DNA of 64,000 nt from Vibrio casei (GCF_002218025.2 NZ_AP018681.1:496001-560000); one strand, 5' to 3'; shown: positions 24,051 through 34,495, counted from the first letter of the stretch. Notes: a model not told the origin generated them from the sequence alone. Translations and numbers: made by a program.

Positions 24051-26189
24051 ATGACGACGTTAATCGTAATAAAAAGAGATGGCTCAAAGGTGTTATTTCA
24101 GCAAGATCGTATCGTTTCTGCGGTATTGAGCGCAGCTGAACATCCAGAGACCGGATTAACCGATTACACCCATCAACTTGCTAGCTGTGTGGAGCAGTTG
24201 ATAATGGACCGTTACCATGACTATCCAGATGGCATTCACATTCAAGATATTCAAACCATGGTTGAAAATATTTTAATGCAAGGTGAGTACAAGGGGCTTG
24301 CACGGCATTATATTGAATATCGCCATGACAGAGATATTGCTCGTGAGAAAACCAGTTCGCTGAATAAAGAAATTGAAGGTTTAATTGAGCAGAACAATAC
24401 AGACTTGCTCAATGAAAATGCCAATAAAGATGGCAAAGTGATCCCAACTCAGCGTGACTTGTTGGCGGGTATAGTGGCTAAACACTATGCGAAACAACAC
24501 ATTTTGCCACGCGATATCGTTCATGCTCACGAGTCTGGTGACATTCATTATCACGATCTAGACTACGCGCCATTTTTCCCAATGTTTAACTGCATGTTGA
24601 TTGACCTTGAAGGTATGTTAACGCGTGGTTTTAAAATGGGTAATGCTGAAATTGATACCCCGAAATCAATCTCTACTGCCACGGCGGTGACCGCGCAAAT
24701 TATCGCGCAAGTTGCTAGCCATATTTATGGTGGTACTACGATTAACCGTATTGATGAGATTCTTGAACCGTATGTGCTCGCCAGTCATCAAAAGCAGCTG
24801 AAATTAGCACACGAGTGGGAAATTCCAAATCCTCAAGAGTTTGCGCTTACCCAAACCGAAAAAGAGTGTTATGACGCGTTCCAATCTTTGGAATATGAAG
24901 TGAACACACTGCATACCGCCAACGGGCAAACCCCATTTGTTACCTTTGGTTTCGGTCTAGGCGAGTCGTGGGCAAGTAAACTCATTCAACAGTCAATTTT
25001 ACGTAACCGTATTTCCGGCCTGGGTAAGAACCGTAAAACAGCCGTATTCCCTAAATTAGTATTCGCGATTCGTGATGGTTTAAACCATAAGCCAAGCGAT
25101 CCTAACTACGACATTAAGCAACTGGCGCTGGAGTGTGCAACCAAGCGCATGTATCCTGATATTCTTAACTACGACAAAGTCGTCGAAGTGACAGGGTCAT
25201 TTAAAACCCCAATGGGTTGCCGTAGCTTCTTAAATCCTTATGAAGAAGACGGTCAGTTGATTCATGATGGTCGTAACAACCTTGGAGTGGTGAGCTTAAA
25301 CTTGCCGCGTATTGCGATTGAAGCTCAAGGTGACGAAGCTCTTTTTTATGAAATATTAAAAACCAAGCTGCACCTTGCTAAACGTGCTCTTGATACTCGT
25401 ATTCATCGTTTAGAAAATGTGAAAGCTAGAGTGGCACCGATCCTCTATATGGAAGGAGCGTGTGGTGTACGATTAAACGCGGATGATTATATTACCGATA
25501 TATTTAAACATGGTCGGGCTTCTATTTCTTTAGGTTATATAGGGGTTTATGAAACCGTAGCGGCATTATTTGGAAGTGCGACTCATGTTTATGATGATGA
25601 AGTCTTACGATTAAAAGCTATTAAAATCGTTGAATTTATGAAAACCTATGTTGATAAATGGACACGAGAAACGGGGTATGCATTCAGTTTATATGCTACG
25701 CCAAGTGAAAATTTATGTAATCGTTTCTGCCGCCTAGATGCCAAGCAATTTGGTGTGATTGAGGGCGTAACGGACAAAGGCTACTACACCAATAGCTTTC
25801 ACTTAGATGTACAGAAAAAAGCAACGCCATACGATAAAATTGATTTTGAAATGCCATATCCTGAAATCTCAAGTGGTGGCTTTATTTGTTATGGTGAATT
25901 TCCAAACATGCAGCACAACATTGAAGCGTTAGAAAATGTTTGGGATTACAGCTACAGCCGAGTGCCATATTACGGTACCAATACGCCGATTGATGAATGC
26001 TATGAATGTGGTTATACCGGTGAGTTTGAATGTACTAGCAAAGGTTTCACTTGTCCTAAATGTGGCAATCACGATTCAAGCAAAGTGTCAGTAACGCGTC
26101 GCGTATGTGGTTATTTAGGTAGCCCTGATGCACGGCCGTTTAATGACGGTAAGCAAGAAGAAGTTAAGCGCCGCGTTAAGCATTTATAA
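24051..26189 (+). CDS. nrdD: anaerobic ribonucleoside-triphosphate reductase
   Basis: Glycyl-radical enzyme making dNTPs without oxygen. An ATP-cone domain occupies about residues 1-95 (VIKRDGSKVLFQQDRIVSAV). The radical glycine is Gly687 in RRVCGYLG near the C-terminus, preceded by a zinc site of two CxxC pairs (CYECG and CPKCG). At 712 aa it has the normal length. An AGGAGG site precedes the ATG. nrdG follows after 26 bp. FNR and NrdR sites upstream fit anaerobic and dNTP-linked control. Confidence 0.97.
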   Translation: MTTLIVIKRDGSKVLFQQDRIVSAVLSAAEHPETGLTDYTHQLASCVEQLIMDRYHDYPDGIHIQDIQTMVENILMQGEYKGLARHYIEYRHDRDIAREKTSSLNKEIEGLIEQNNTDLLNENANKDGKVIPTQRDLLAGIVAKHYAKQHILPRDIVHAHESGDIHYHDLDYAPFFPMFNCMLIDLEGMLTRGFKMGNAEIDTPKSISTATAVTAQIIAQVASHIYGGTTINRIDEILEPYVLASHQKQLKLAHEWEIPNPQEFALTQTEKECYDAFQSLEYEVNTLHTANGQTPFVTFGFGLGESWASKLIQQSILRNRISGLGKNRKTAVFPKLVFAIRDGLNHKPSDPNYDIKQLALECATKRMYPDILNYDKVVEVTGSFKTPMGCRSFLNPYEEDGQLIHDGRNNLGVVSLNLPRIAIEAQGDEALFYEILKTKLHLAKRALDTRIHRLENVKARVAPILYMEGACGVRLNADDYITDIFKHGRASISLGYIGVYETVAALFGSATHVYDDEVLRLKAIKIVEFMKTYVDKWTRETGYAFSLYATPSENLCNRFCRLDAKQFGVIEGVTDKGYYTNSFHLDVQKKATPYDKIDFEMPYPEISSGGFICYGEFPNMQHNIEALENVWDYSYSRVPYYGTNTPIDECYECGYTGEFECTSKGFTCPKCGNHDSSKVSVTRRVCGYLGSPDARPFNDGKQEEVKRRVKHL

Positions 26190-26215
26190 GCTATAGCAAC
26201 TTAAACAGAGCTGAT

Positions 26216-26686
26216 ATGAATATTTCTCAATATTATCCAGTCGATGTGATTAATGGCCCAGGAACACGCTGTACCTTGTTTGTGTCTGGTTGCGTGCATC
26301 AATGTAAAGGCTGTTATAACCAAAGTACTTGGTCGTTGAACTCTGGAGTGGCGTTTACCCAAGAAAATGAAGATGAGATTATTCGTGACTTGCAAGATAC
26401 TCGAATATTCCGCCGGGGTTTGTCGTTATCTGGCGGCGATCCTCTGCATCCACAGAATTTATCGGCGGTATTAAAGCTGGTTAAGCGAGTGAAGCTTGAA
26501 TGCCCAGAGAAAGATATTTGGATGTGGACAGGGTATATCTTGGCAGATTTAACAGAATCACAAAAAGAAGTCGTGAATTATGTTGATGTGCTGGTGGATG
26601 GTAAGTTTGAAAAGGAACTGGCCGATCCGAGCTTGCAATGGCGAGGCAGTAGTAATCAGGTTGTGCATTATTTGACGGAAAAATAA
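26216..26686 (+). CDS. nrdG: anaerobic NTP reductase-activating radical SAM protein
   Basis: Activase that creates the glycyl radical on NrdD using SAM and a 4Fe-4S cluster. The cluster motif CVHQCKGC (residues about 22-29, CX3CX2C) and the SAM-region SLSGGDPLHP are present. 156 aa, normal for the family. Same operon as nrdD; a strong terminator follows within 40 bp. Confidence 0.97.
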   Translation: MNISQYYPVDVINGPGTRCTLFVSGCVHQCKGCYNQSTWSLNSGVAFTQENEDEIIRDLQDTRIFRRGLSLSGGDPLHPQNLSAVLKLVKRVKLECPEKDIWMWTGYILADLTESQKEVVNYVDVLVDGKFEKELADPSLQWRGSSNQVVHYLTEK

Positions 26687-26723
26687 GCATTTCTTAATGT
26701 TTAAGTGATACCACGATTAGAAT

Positions 26724-26760
26724 ATCGACGAGAACTTTAAAATCTCGTCGATTTTTTTTT
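26724..26760 (+). terminator. terminator of nrdDG
   Basis: ATCGACGAGA (26724-26733) and TCTCGTCGAT (26743-26752) form a perfect 10-bp stem with a 9-nt loop, followed by eight T. Confidence 0.95.
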
Positions 26761-26814
26761 GTGTGGGTGGTAATTTAAATTTTTATTAACTGATTAGCAC
26801 AGGGTTGTGTATTC

Positions 26815-27999
26815 ATGCTTTCTCATCTAACCGCTCCGCAGCAAGATCCTATATTGTCATTATCTGTGGCATACCGTAACGATCCTCGTCCAGAAAAAGT
26901 CGATCTAGGCATTGGTGTTTATAAAAATAGCCAAGGCCAAACCCCAATTATGGCGGCGATCAAGCAGGCTCAAACTCAACAGGCTCAAGAACAAACCACC
27001 AAAGCGTATGTTGGCTTAGCCGGTTGTGAAGAATTTAATCAATGTATGGTCGATCTACTGCTTAAAGATACTTCAGCTTATTCTCGTGTTTCGGCGATTC
27101 AAACGCCAGGTGCGAGTGGTGCATTGAGAATGCTGGGTGATTTATTGAAAATTGCAGAGCCAGAAACCACGGTGTGGATAAGTAATCCTAGTTATGTCAA
27201 TCATCGTCCAGTAATGGAAGCGGCAGGATTAAAGGTTCGTTATTACCATTACTTTAATCCAGAAACACGCCAAGTTGATTCATCTAGAATGTTAGACGAC
27301 TTATCGCAAGCAGGACCAACAGATGTGGTCTTACTCCATGGTTGTTGTCATAACCCAACGGGCGCCGACATCAGCATTGATGATTGGAAAGCGATTACAG
27401 AATTGTCCCAAAAAAATGGATTCACGCCGTTTATTGATATTGCTTATCAAGGTTTTGGTGACGGTTTAGAGCAAGACATCGTTGGCTTACAACACATGGC
27501 CAATAATGTAGAAGAACTGCTGATCACCACTTCATGTTCAAAGAATTTTGGTTTATATCGTGAGCGTACGGGGGCGGCTATTGTGATTGGTAAAAACTTA
27601 CAAGAGGCCAATAATGCCAAAGGTAAATTACTGACGTTGGCGCGTTCGACTTATACCATGCCACCCGATCATGGGGCAGCATTAGTGAAAACTGTATTGC
27701 AAAGCGAGCACTTAACCCAGCAATGGAAGGCAGAATTAGTCGAAATGCAGCAACGATTAGTCGGTTTAAGGCAAGCTCTATGTCAAGAGTTGGTTAATAG
27801 CCATAAAAATGACCAATTTGAGTTTATAAAGTCGCACAAAGGCATGTTTACTGTGTTAGGGTTTTCAAGTGACCAGATGATGCAATTACGTGAAGAATAT
27901 GGCATTTATGGTGTTGGTGATGGTCGTATTAACATCGCAGGCTTGCAAGAAAAAGACATTCAATATGTCGCAAATGCAATCCATACGCTTGCTCGATAA
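26815..27999 (+). CDS. aromatic/aspartate aminotransferase, class I
   Basis: PLP-dependent transaminase of the AspC/TyrB group. The PLP lysine is in TSCSKNFGLYRERTGA (about residue 243). Other marks are TPGASGALRM, LHGCCHNPTGADIS and DGRINIAGL (the terminal substrate-binding Arg region). The 394-aa length fits AspC/TyrB. The usual substrates are aromatic amino acids or aspartate with 2-oxoglutarate; the sequence alone does not separate them. Single gene with its own leader after the nrdDG terminator. Confidence 0.9.
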   Translation: MLSHLTAPQQDPILSLSVAYRNDPRPEKVDLGIGVYKNSQGQTPIMAAIKQAQTQQAQEQTTKAYVGLAGCEEFNQCMVDLLLKDTSAYSRVSAIQTPGASGALRMLGDLLKIAEPETTVWISNPSYVNHRPVMEAAGLKVRYYHYFNPETRQVDSSRMLDDLSQAGPTDVVLLHGCCHNPTGADISIDDWKAITELSQKNGFTPFIDIAYQGFGDGLEQDIVGLQHMANNVEELLITTSCSKNFGLYRERTGAAIVIGKNLQEANNAKGKLLTLARSTYTMPPDHGAALVKTVLQSEHLTQQWKAELVEMQQRLVGLRQALCQELVNSHKNDQFEFIKSHKGMFTVLGFSSDQMMQLREEYGIYGVGDGRINIAGLQEKDIQYVANAIHTLAR

Positions 28000-28086
28000 A
28001 TTTGTTCACGCTTATAGAGCATCGGACAGTCACAGCATATTTGAATTAAATACACTATTTATCCAAACGAATAAAAGGTAGAAAAC

Positions 28087-28797
28087 ATGAAGAAATGGGG
28101 TTTTTTCCTTCCAGCGATTATGTCTGTTGTTATGGTCGGTTGTGCGACATCGCCAGAAGGCACTTCAACTGATGATAAAGCAACAGAAACAAGTAACACT
28201 ACGACAAGCAAGGATAATGCGGGTCAAAAAGAAAACACGGATGGAAAAGAGTCAACAACCCTTTCACCAATGGAAAAGCATCCTAATGTGAAGCCTAAAC
28301 CAATGCCGACGGTAAAACCAAAGGTGGCTCCTTCGGCGACAAAGGGTGAAAAAAATTCGGATGGCAAATTGATTTTAGGCCAAAAAGAGTGGGTTCACCT
28401 TGAGGGGTTGGATGTTAATGTGGTCTCTCGTGTTGATACAGGAGCAACCACATCTTCTATTAGTGCCATTGATATTGTTCCTTTTGAACGCGATGGTAAA
28501 AAATGGGTGAAATTTAAGCTTGCTCATGATGGTCGCCAATCTAAAGATATTGAATTACCAGTGTCTTCAACCAAATTCATACGTCAGTCGAATTCAGATG
28601 AAACCTTTGAGCGTTATGCAATAGAAGCTTGGATTACTGTGGGTGATTTAAAAGTAAAAACACCATTTACACTGGCAGATCGTACTCATATGGATTATGG
28701 ACTATTACTTGGGCGTAGCTTCTTCCGAGATGTGGCGATAGTGGATGTAAGTCGTGAATTTGTTCAACCTAAAGTGGTATTAGGTAAGAAGAAGTAG
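28087..28797 (+). CDS. retropepsin-like (RimK-linked 'zinc protease' family) lipoprotein, 236 aa
   Basis: The N-terminal lipobox segment MSVVMVGCATSPEG marks lipidation at Cys19 or so. A Thr/Lys/Pro-rich linker covers about residues 25-90. The domain from about 95 is the retropepsin-like family annotated as ATP-dependent zinc protease, with RVDTGATTSSISA as the D-T-G-A catalytic-type motif and MDYGLLLGRSFFRDVAIVDV near the end. Envelope protein, likely outer-membrane anchored. Substrate unknown. A hairpin terminator follows. Confidence 0.85.
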   Translation: MKKWGFFLPAIMSVVMVGCATSPEGTSTDDKATETSNTTTSKDNAGQKENTDGKESTTLSPMEKHPNVKPKPMPTVKPKVAPSATKGEKNSDGKLILGQKEWVHLEGLDVNVVSRVDTGATTSSISAIDIVPFERDGKKWVKFKLAHDGRQSKDIELPVSSTKFIRQSNSDETFERYAIEAWITVGDLKVKTPFTLADRTHMDYGLLLGRSFFRDVAIVDVSREFVQPKVVLGKKK

Positions 28798-28813
28798 CCA
28801 ATATTTATAGAAG

Positions 28814-28836
28814 GCCTCCTAAATAGGGGGCTTTTT
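28814..28836 (+). terminator. terminator of the lipoprotein gene
   Basis: GCCTCCT (28814-28820) pairs with AGGGGGC (28825-28831, one wobble), 4-nt loop, then TTTTT. Confidence 0.8.
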
Positions 28837-28867
28837 AAAATGGCAAGACGAAAGGTAGCGTTTTATT

Positions 28868-29251
28868 ATGTTTAAAGCTATACACCATATCGCGATCATT
28901 TGTTCGGATTATCAACGGTCAAAAATCTTCTATACAAAAACTCTTGGCTTTAAAATTATTCACGAGGTTTACCGCGCAGAACGTGATTCTTACAAATTAG
29001 ATTTAGCTGTTTCTGAACATAGCCAAATTGAGTTGTTTTCTTTTCCTAACCCCCCAACAAGAGTTAGCCAGCCTGAAGCCTGTGGCTTGCGTCATTTAGC
29101 TTTTGCCGTGGATGATATAGAGCAATGTATTGCCTACCTTGAATCTCATAATGTGGTGTGTGAACCGATCCGAATTGATGAACTGACCGGTAAACAATTT
29201 ACCTTCTTTAAAGATCCAGATGGTCTGCCCCTCGAACTTTATCAATCTTAA
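28868..29251 (+). CDS. VOC-family metalloprotein, YaeR/GloA2-like
   Basis: Small glyoxalase-fold protein of the VOC superfamily. [17 protein letters not shown] and [14 protein letters not shown] supply the paired His metal ligands and [12 protein letters not shown] the C-terminal Glu. 127 aa is typical for YaeR-type proteins, whose substrate is not settled. The next gene, cobQ, starts 17 bp later, so the two may be co-transcribed. Confidence 0.88.
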   Translation: MFKAIHHIAIICSDYQRSKIFYTKTLGFKIIHEVYRAERDSYKLDLAVSEHSQIELFSFPNPPTRVSQPEACGLRHLAFAVDDIEQCIAYLESHNVVCEPIRIDELTGKQFTFFKDPDGLPLELYQS

Positions 29252-29268
29252 TCACTGGCGAGTTGACG

Positions 29269-30750
29269 ATGTTAAAACCAATTCAAGCGTTAATGGTGCA
29301 GGGGACAACTTCCGATGCAGGCAAAAGTGTGCTGGTGGCAGGTCTATGCCGCGTGTTAATGCGTAAAGGCGTTTCGGTCGCGCCGTTTAAATCTCAAAAT
29401 ATGGCACTCAATAGCGCTGTGACCAAAGATGGCGGTGAGATTGGTCGAGCGCAAGCATTGCAAGCCTTTGCCTGTGGCGTTGAGCCTAGTGTTCACATGA
29501 ATCCAATTCTCTTAAAACCGAATACCGATATGAAAGCGCAGATTATCGTACAAGGTAAAGCGCTGCCGACAGAAGCTACTTTGGGGAATATTTCTTATAA
29601 GAACTACACCATGCCTTATGTGTTGGACTCTTTCGCTCAGCTGAATCAGAAGTTTGATTGTGTAGTCATTGAAGGCGCGGGTAGCCCTGCAGAAATTAAC
29701 CTGCGAGAAAACGATATTGCTAACATGGGTTTTGCAGAAGAAGCCGATGTGCCTGTGATCATTGTGGCAGATATTGATCGTGGTGGGGTGTTTGCGCATT
29801 TGTATGGCACGCTCGCGCTATTATCTCAACCAGAGCAAGACCGAGTGATTGGTTTTGTCATCAACCGTTTTCGTGGCGATATTGAGCTATTAAACCCCGG
29901 ATTAGACTGGCTAGAACAAAAAACAGGTAAGCCTGTAATCGGCGTATTGCCGTATTTGCATGGTTTAGAGTTGGATGCTGAAGACGCCGTTGATAGTCAA
30001 CAAACCAAAAATGAGAAGACCAAACTCACGGTATGTGTGCCGGTTTTACCTCGCATGAGTAACCATACTGATTTCGATATGTTTAAACATCATCCGGAGA
30101 TCGATTTTCAATTTCGTTATCAAGGGCAAAGCCTAACGGGTGCTGATTTGATTATTCTACCGGGGAGTAAATCTGTTCGTGCCGATCTGGCCTTTTTGCA
30201 GCAACAAGGTTGGCATAAAGATATTGAAAAGCACTTACGCTACGGCGGAAAATTGATTGGTATTTGTGGCGGTTATCAAATGCTGGGTAAAACCATCGCT
30301 GATCCTGATGGTATTGAAGGACCGGCTGGGGTTGCAGATGGACTAGGCTATTTAGAGTTAACAACAGAACTTAAACCGCATAAATCATTAACTCAAGTAA
30401 CAGGCACACTATCTTTAGTCACAGGAAAAGTGGCCAGCATCATTGGCTATGAAATTCATGCAGGTGAGACACTTGTTGATTTACAACAACCTATATCAAT
30501 AAACACGGACTCACACGATAAAAAATATGATGGTGCCTTATCGGATGATGGTATGATCTTTGGAACATATTGCCACGGTATCTTTGACTCGCCACAAGCC
30601 TTTGAACATATTCTTGAATGGGCAGGGGGGAGTGACTTACAACAAATTAATAGCCGTGAGCAACAGCAAATCAAATCACTGGATCGTTTAGCCGATAGTA
30701 TCGAGCAAGATTTAAATCTAGCCTTACTTTGGCCAGAACTATTTAGCTGA
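29269..30750 (+). CDS. cobQ: cobyric acid synthase
   Basis: Glutamine-dependent amidation of adenosylcobyrinic acid a,c-diamide in cobalamin synthesis or salvage. The P-loop-like [14 protein letters not shown] is at about residues 12-25. The glutaminase nucleophile Cys is in [10 protein letters not shown] (near 330) and the His in [10 protein letters not shown] (near 430). The start is taken at ATG 29269 (MLKPIQALM); a TTG two codons upstream is possible. About 493 aa, normal. No other cobalamin gene is in the window, so it serves a pathway encoded elsewhere. Confidence 0.95.
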   Translation: MLKPIQALMVQGTTSDAGKSVLVAGLCRVLMRKGVSVAPFKSQNMALNSAVTKDGGEIGRAQALQAFACGVEPSVHMNPILLKPNTDMKAQIIVQGKALPTEATLGNISYKNYTMPYVLDSFAQLNQKFDCVVIEGAGSPAEINLRENDIANMGFAEEADVPVIIVADIDRGGVFAHLYGTLALLSQPEQDRVIGFVINRFRGDIELLNPGLDWLEQKTGKPVIGVLPYLHGLELDAEDAVDSQQTKNEKTKLTVCVPVLPRMSNHTDFDMFKHHPEIDFQFRYQGQSLTGADLIILPGSKSVRADLAFLQQQGWHKDIEKHLRYGGKLIGICGGYQMLGKTIADPDGIEGPAGVADGLGYLELTTELKPHKSLTQVTGTLSLVTGKVASIIGYEIHAGETLVDLQQPISINTDSHDKKYDGALSDDGMIFGTYCHGIFDSPQAFEHILEWAGGSDLQQINSREQQQIKSLDRLADSIEQDLNLALLWPELFS

Positions 30751-30785
30751 GATTAGCTCCTGACATCTTATATCAAGGTACTTCA

Positions 30786-31580
30786 ATGGAATTAGAAGCA
30801 TTACTAACATTAAATACCAATCAGAAATTATTCGCTAACCCTAAGCGAATTGCTTTGCTTGAACAAATTGGTGTATCTGGTTCTATTTCACAAGGTGCGA
30901 AGTTAGCAGGATTGAGTTATCGGGCGGCTTGGAATGCAATTAATGATATGAATCTAGCATCACCTCATTTAGTTGTTTCTAGTGAAACCGGTGGGAAAGG
31001 GGGCGGAGGTGCAAAGTTAACTGAATTTGGCATTCGTTTGATCAAGGTTTATAGCCTGATGAATGAGATGCAGTCGATGGTGATGAAAGCCTTGATGGAT
31101 ACCAATGTCACGACTGAAAGCTTATTAGATATACTGGGGCATTTTAGCTTAAAAACCAGTGCAAGAAACCAGTTGAAAGGACGGATCACACGAATTGAAT
31201 CTCAAGATGTGAAAGACCGTATTGTGGTCGCGCTTAACCAAGGCAGTGAAATTTCAGCTATTATCACCCGTGTTAGCACAGAGCAGCTTCAACTTGAGAT
31301 TGGCAAAGAGGTGTTGTTGCTGTTTAAAGCGCCGTCGGTGACAATTTCACAAACATCTCAAAAAACCGATAAAAATCAATTAAAAGGGAAGCTCATCCAT
31401 CTCACGCAAGGTGACGCGAGCAGTGAAGTATTTTTAGATATTGGTGATGGCACATTGTTATATGCTTCTGTGACACACCAATCATTAGAAGAAAATACAT
31501 TAAAAAATAACACCTTACAGCTCGATAATACTTACTACGCATCTTTTGAACCAAGCCAGATCTTAGTGACCTGTTTATAA
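30786..31580 (+). CDS. modE: molybdate-responsive regulator ModE
   Basis: Winged-helix N-domain (about residues 20-110: ISQGAKLAGLSYRAAWNAIN; SETGGKGGGGAKLTEFG) followed by two MOP/TOBE domains (about 120-190 and 197-262; SARNQLKGRITRI and KNQLKGKLIHL) that bind molybdate. 264 aa, full length. It sits just upstream of modA in the same direction and a ModE-like palindrome lies between them, so it likely represses modABC when molybdate is plentiful. Confidence 0.95.
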   Translation: MELEALLTLNTNQKLFANPKRIALLEQIGVSGSISQGAKLAGLSYRAAWNAINDMNLASPHLVVSSETGGKGGGGAKLTEFGIRLIKVYSLMNEMQSMVMKALMDTNVTTESLLDILGHFSLKTSARNQLKGRITRIESQDVKDRIVVALNQGSEISAIITRVSTEQLQLEIGKEVLLLFKAPSVTISQTSQKTDKNQLKGKLIHLTQGDASSEVFLDIGDGTLLYASVTHQSLEENTLKNNTLQLDNTYYASFEPSQILVTCL

Positions 31581-31633
31581 TCCTACTTATTTTATTTTGC
31601 TTATAGAGCCAGTTTTGCGTATGATTCACCCAT

Positions 31634-31657
31634 CGCTATGCATTTAAGTATACAGCG
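31634..31657. promoter_or_regulatory. ModE-box-like operator of modABC
   Basis: CGCTAT (31634-31639) and ATACAGCG (31650-31657) form an imperfect palindrome similar in arm sequence and spacing to ModE operators (CGnTATA...TATAnCG). It lies 20-43 bp before the modA start. Confidence 0.5.
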
Positions 31658-31676
31658 TTTGTTTTTAGAGGATTCC

Positions 31677-32471
31677 ATGAAAAAACTATTCACCAAAAAG
31701 CCATACATGAAAAAGTTAGCACTTTATACGTTAGGCTTATCGGCTTTATGCTCATCACTTCAAGTATTTGCGGCTGACATTCATGTTTATGCGGCATCAT
31801 CAATGACAGATGTCATGAAAGAATTAGGGCAAAAGTATCAAGCTGAAACCGGTGATACCTTGGTGCCTGTATTTGCTGGATCGTCTACTCTAGCGCGTCA
31901 AATTGAACAAGGTGCACCAGCCGATGTGTTTATTTCAGCGAATCCGAAATGGATGACTTACCTGGAAGATAAAGGCATGACGACCAAAGATCAGGTCACG
32001 GATCTAGTAGGCAATAGCCTGGTTTTGATTGGTTCTGACGAGGTGAAAAATGCACATGTCGATGCGGGTACATTTAAAGAATTACCTAATTTATTGGCTG
32101 AGAATCGTTTAGCGGTAGGTGAACCTCAAAGCGTTCCAGCGGGCATGTATGCCAAAGAAAGCCTTGAAAACATGGGACTTTGGTCGGAACTATCGTCTAA
32201 AACCGCACCAAGCAGTAATGTTCGTTTAACCATGTCACTTGTTGAGCGTGGTGAAGCACCATTTGGCGTGGTTTATAAAACCGATGCATTGATGAGTAAA
32301 AAGGTTTCAATTATTCAAACGTTCCCAGAAAGTACCCATTCGCCAATCATTTATCCAGCGGTTGCGTTGAACGACAAAGCGACAAGCCAAGCTTTCTTCA
32401 ACTTTTTGAAAAGCCAGCAAGCGAGCGATACTTTTATTAAATACGGATTTACACCGCTTGTGGCTCATTAA
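31677..32471 (+). CDS. modA: molybdate ABC transporter substrate-binding protein
   Basis: Periplasmic molybdate-binding protein. The start at MKKLFTKK is chosen for its AGAGGA site; an upstream start 13 codons earlier would overlap the ModE-like box. A signal peptide ends near LQVFAADIHVYAA. Binding-site motifs are YAASSMTDVM, FAGSSTLARQIEQGAP and VPAGMYAKESLE, as in the ModA family. modB follows after 81 bp. Confidence 0.96.
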   Translation: MKKLFTKKPYMKKLALYTLGLSALCSSLQVFAADIHVYAASSMTDVMKELGQKYQAETGDTLVPVFAGSSTLARQIEQGAPADVFISANPKWMTYLEDKGMTTKDQVTDLVGNSLVLIGSDEVKNAHVDAGTFKELPNLLAENRLAVGEPQSVPAGMYAKESLENMGLWSELSSKTAPSSNVRLTMSLVERGEAPFGVVYKTDALMSKKVSIIQTFPESTHSPIIYPAVALNDKATSQAFFNFLKSQQASDTFIKYGFTPLVAH

Positions 32472-32552
32472 GTCCTGATTTAATAAGCCCTATAGCGGTG
32501 AACTAACCATTTATCAGAATGAATAAAAACAGAATCAATAAAAGGATAACCA

Positions 32553-33302
32553 GTGATCTTGTCTGATTACGAAATTAGCGCCTTACTACTTAGCTTAAAA
32601 GTGTCCTCAATCGCAGTCCTTTGGTTACTGCCGGTTGGGGTTTTCTTTTCTTGGCTGCTTGTGACTAAAGAGTTTTGGGGTAAAAAGCTATTAGATAGTT
32701 TAATTCACCTTCCTTTAGTGCTTCCTCCGGTGGTGATTGGCTATATGCTCCTTCTAACCATGGGTAGAAAGGGCGTTGTTGGTGAATGGCTGTTTGATAC
32801 CTTTGGTCTAGTGTTTAGTTTTAACTGGAAAGGCGCAGCATTGGCATCGGCAGTTGTGGCTTTACCGTTAATGGTGCGCTCGATTCGATTAAGCTTAATG
32901 AATGTCGATCCAAAACTCGAACAAGCGGCGAGAACGCTTGGCGCATCACCATTTCGTGTCTTTATGACAATCACCTTGCCGTTGGTCTTACCGGGCGTGA
33001 TAACTGGTGCCATGCTGTCATTTGCCCGTAGTCTAGGGGAGTTTGGCGCAACCATCAGCTTTGTGGCAAACATTCCCAATCAAACACAAACGCTGCCATT
33101 GGCGATGTACAACTTTATCCAAACGCCCGGTGCGGAGTTTGAAGCCGCGCGTCTGTGCGTGATTTCGATAGTGATTGCACTGTTATCTTTACTTTGTTCT
33201 GAATGGTTAACTCAAAAAACCCAGAAAAGACTCGGCGTTTCTAGTGCTTCCAAGGCTAGCTCTTTCAAGAGCAGTTCTTCCAAGCATGGAGGCCAAGCAT
33301 GA
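32553..33302 (+). CDS. modB: molybdate ABC transporter permease
   Basis: Inner-membrane channel subunit with about five or six membrane spans. The EAA loop for contact with the ATPase is EQAARTLGASPFRVFMTITL, about residues 130-149, and SFARSLGEFGATISF is the ModB/CysT-type signature. 249 aa; the C-terminal Ser/Lys-rich tail is longer than in E. coli. Its stop overlaps the modC start by 4 bp. Confidence 0.96.
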   Translation: MILSDYEISALLLSLKVSSIAVLWLLPVGVFFSWLLVTKEFWGKKLLDSLIHLPLVLPPVVIGYMLLLTMGRKGVVGEWLFDTFGLVFSFNWKGAALASAVVALPLMVRSIRLSLMNVDPKLEQAARTLGASPFRVFMTITLPLVLPGVITGAMLSFARSLGEFGATISFVANIPNQTQTLPLAMYNFIQTPGAEFEAARLCVISIVIALLSLLCSEWLTQKTQKRLGVSSASKASSFKSSSSKHGGQA

Positions 33303-34441
33303 TTGATTTAAATTTTAAGCAGCGTTTCATGGATTTTGATTTAGATATTCAAGCTCAGATACCGAGCTCAGGCATTACCGCGATTTTTGGCCGTTCAGGT
33401 GCAGGAAAAACCAGTATCATTAATGCCGTTAGTGGCTTAAAAAATCCCGACTCTGGCTCGATAAATATCAATCAACGAGTACTGTTTGACTCCCAACAAG
33501 GTATTAATCTAGCGGTTGAAAAACGAGATATAGGTTATGTATTTCAAGAGTCTCGATTATTCCCACACTATAAAGTGAAAGGCAACTTACTCTATGGTGT
33601 GAAAAATAAAAGTTATTTCAGTAAAGACCAGCTTATTGGTAAAAAAAAGCTACCCGGTAACTTTAATCAAGTGGTTGATCTACTAGGATTATCTGAATTA
33701 TTAGATCGTTATCCGGCCGATTTGTCTGGTGGTGAGAAACAACGCTGTGCGATCGCAAGAGCCTTGTTGTCAGAGCCAAAAGTATTGCTGATGGATGAGC
33801 CATTAGCGTCTTTAGATCTGCCGAGAAAAAAAGAAGTCATGCCGTTTTTAGAATCGTTAGCGCAAGAGATTCAAATTCCAATTTTGTATGTTACCCATAG
33901 TCTGGATGAGATTCTGCACCTAGCCGATCACATGCTATTAATGGATTCAGGAAGAGTCGTGGCTTCTGGCGATATTGAGACCATGTGGGCATCAAGTGCC
34001 TTTAAACCTTGGCATGATGAAGTGGATTTGAGCACGATATTTAAAGGAGTCATCAAGCAACATCACCAACGTTATGCGCTGACCTATGTAGAAATTGCGC
34101 CGAGTTGTGGTGTTTGGATGTCGGCTATTGATGCCAATATCGATGAATCGGTTAGAATTCGTATTCATGCCAGCGACGTATCGTTAACCTTATCCGAATC
34201 TACAGACACGTCGATTCGAAATATCTTGCCTGCAAAAGTCGTAGAACTCGCGCCAGTGACGGATCCTGCGCAGCCGGTTTCAATTTGTTTAGCGATAGGT
34301 GAAGGTGAGGTTGAACATTACCTTTGGGCCAATATCACCGCTTGGGCCTATGAAGATTTACAGCTTGAAATTGGACAGAAGGTATTTGCACAAATCAAGG
34401 GCGTGAAAATGACCAACAAAGACATGGCAATTCGAAAATAA
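33299..34441 (+). CDS. modC: molybdate ABC transporter ATP-binding protein
   Basis: ATPase of the molybdate importer. Walker A GRSGAGKTS (about residues 30-38), Q-loop VFQESRLFPH, signature LSGGEKQRCA, Walker B VLLMDEPLASLD, H-loop YVTHS. A C-terminal MOP domain (about 295-375) may bind molybdate and give trans-inhibition. 380 aa. Overlaps modB by 4 bp, as expected for coupled subunits. A strong terminator follows. Confidence 0.97.
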   Translation: MIDLNFKQRFMDFDLDIQAQIPSSGITAIFGRSGAGKTSIINAVSGLKNPDSGSININQRVLFDSQQGINLAVEKRDIGYVFQESRLFPHYKVKGNLLYGVKNKSYFSKDQLIGKKKLPGNFNQVVDLLGLSELLDRYPADLSGGEKQRCAIARALLSEPKVLLMDEPLASLDLPRKKEVMPFLESLAQEIQIPILYVTHSLDEILHLADHMLLMDSGRVVASGDIETMWASSAFKPWHDEVDLSTIFKGVIKQHHQRYALTYVEIAPSCGVWMSAIDANIDESVRIRIHASDVSLTLSESTDTSIRNILPAKVVELAPVTDPAQPVSICLAIGEGEVEHYLWANITAWAYEDLQLEIGQKVFAQIKGVKMTNKDMAIRK

Positions 34442-34462
34442 ACATCACTGCACAAAAACCTT

Positions 34463-34495
34463 AATGGCCTGAATGGAAACGTTCAGGCCATTTTT
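34463..34495 (+). terminator. terminator of the mod operon
   Basis: AATGGCCTGAA (34463-34473) and TTCAGGCCATT (34482-34492) make an 11-bp stem with an 8-nt loop and a T run. Confidence 0.95.
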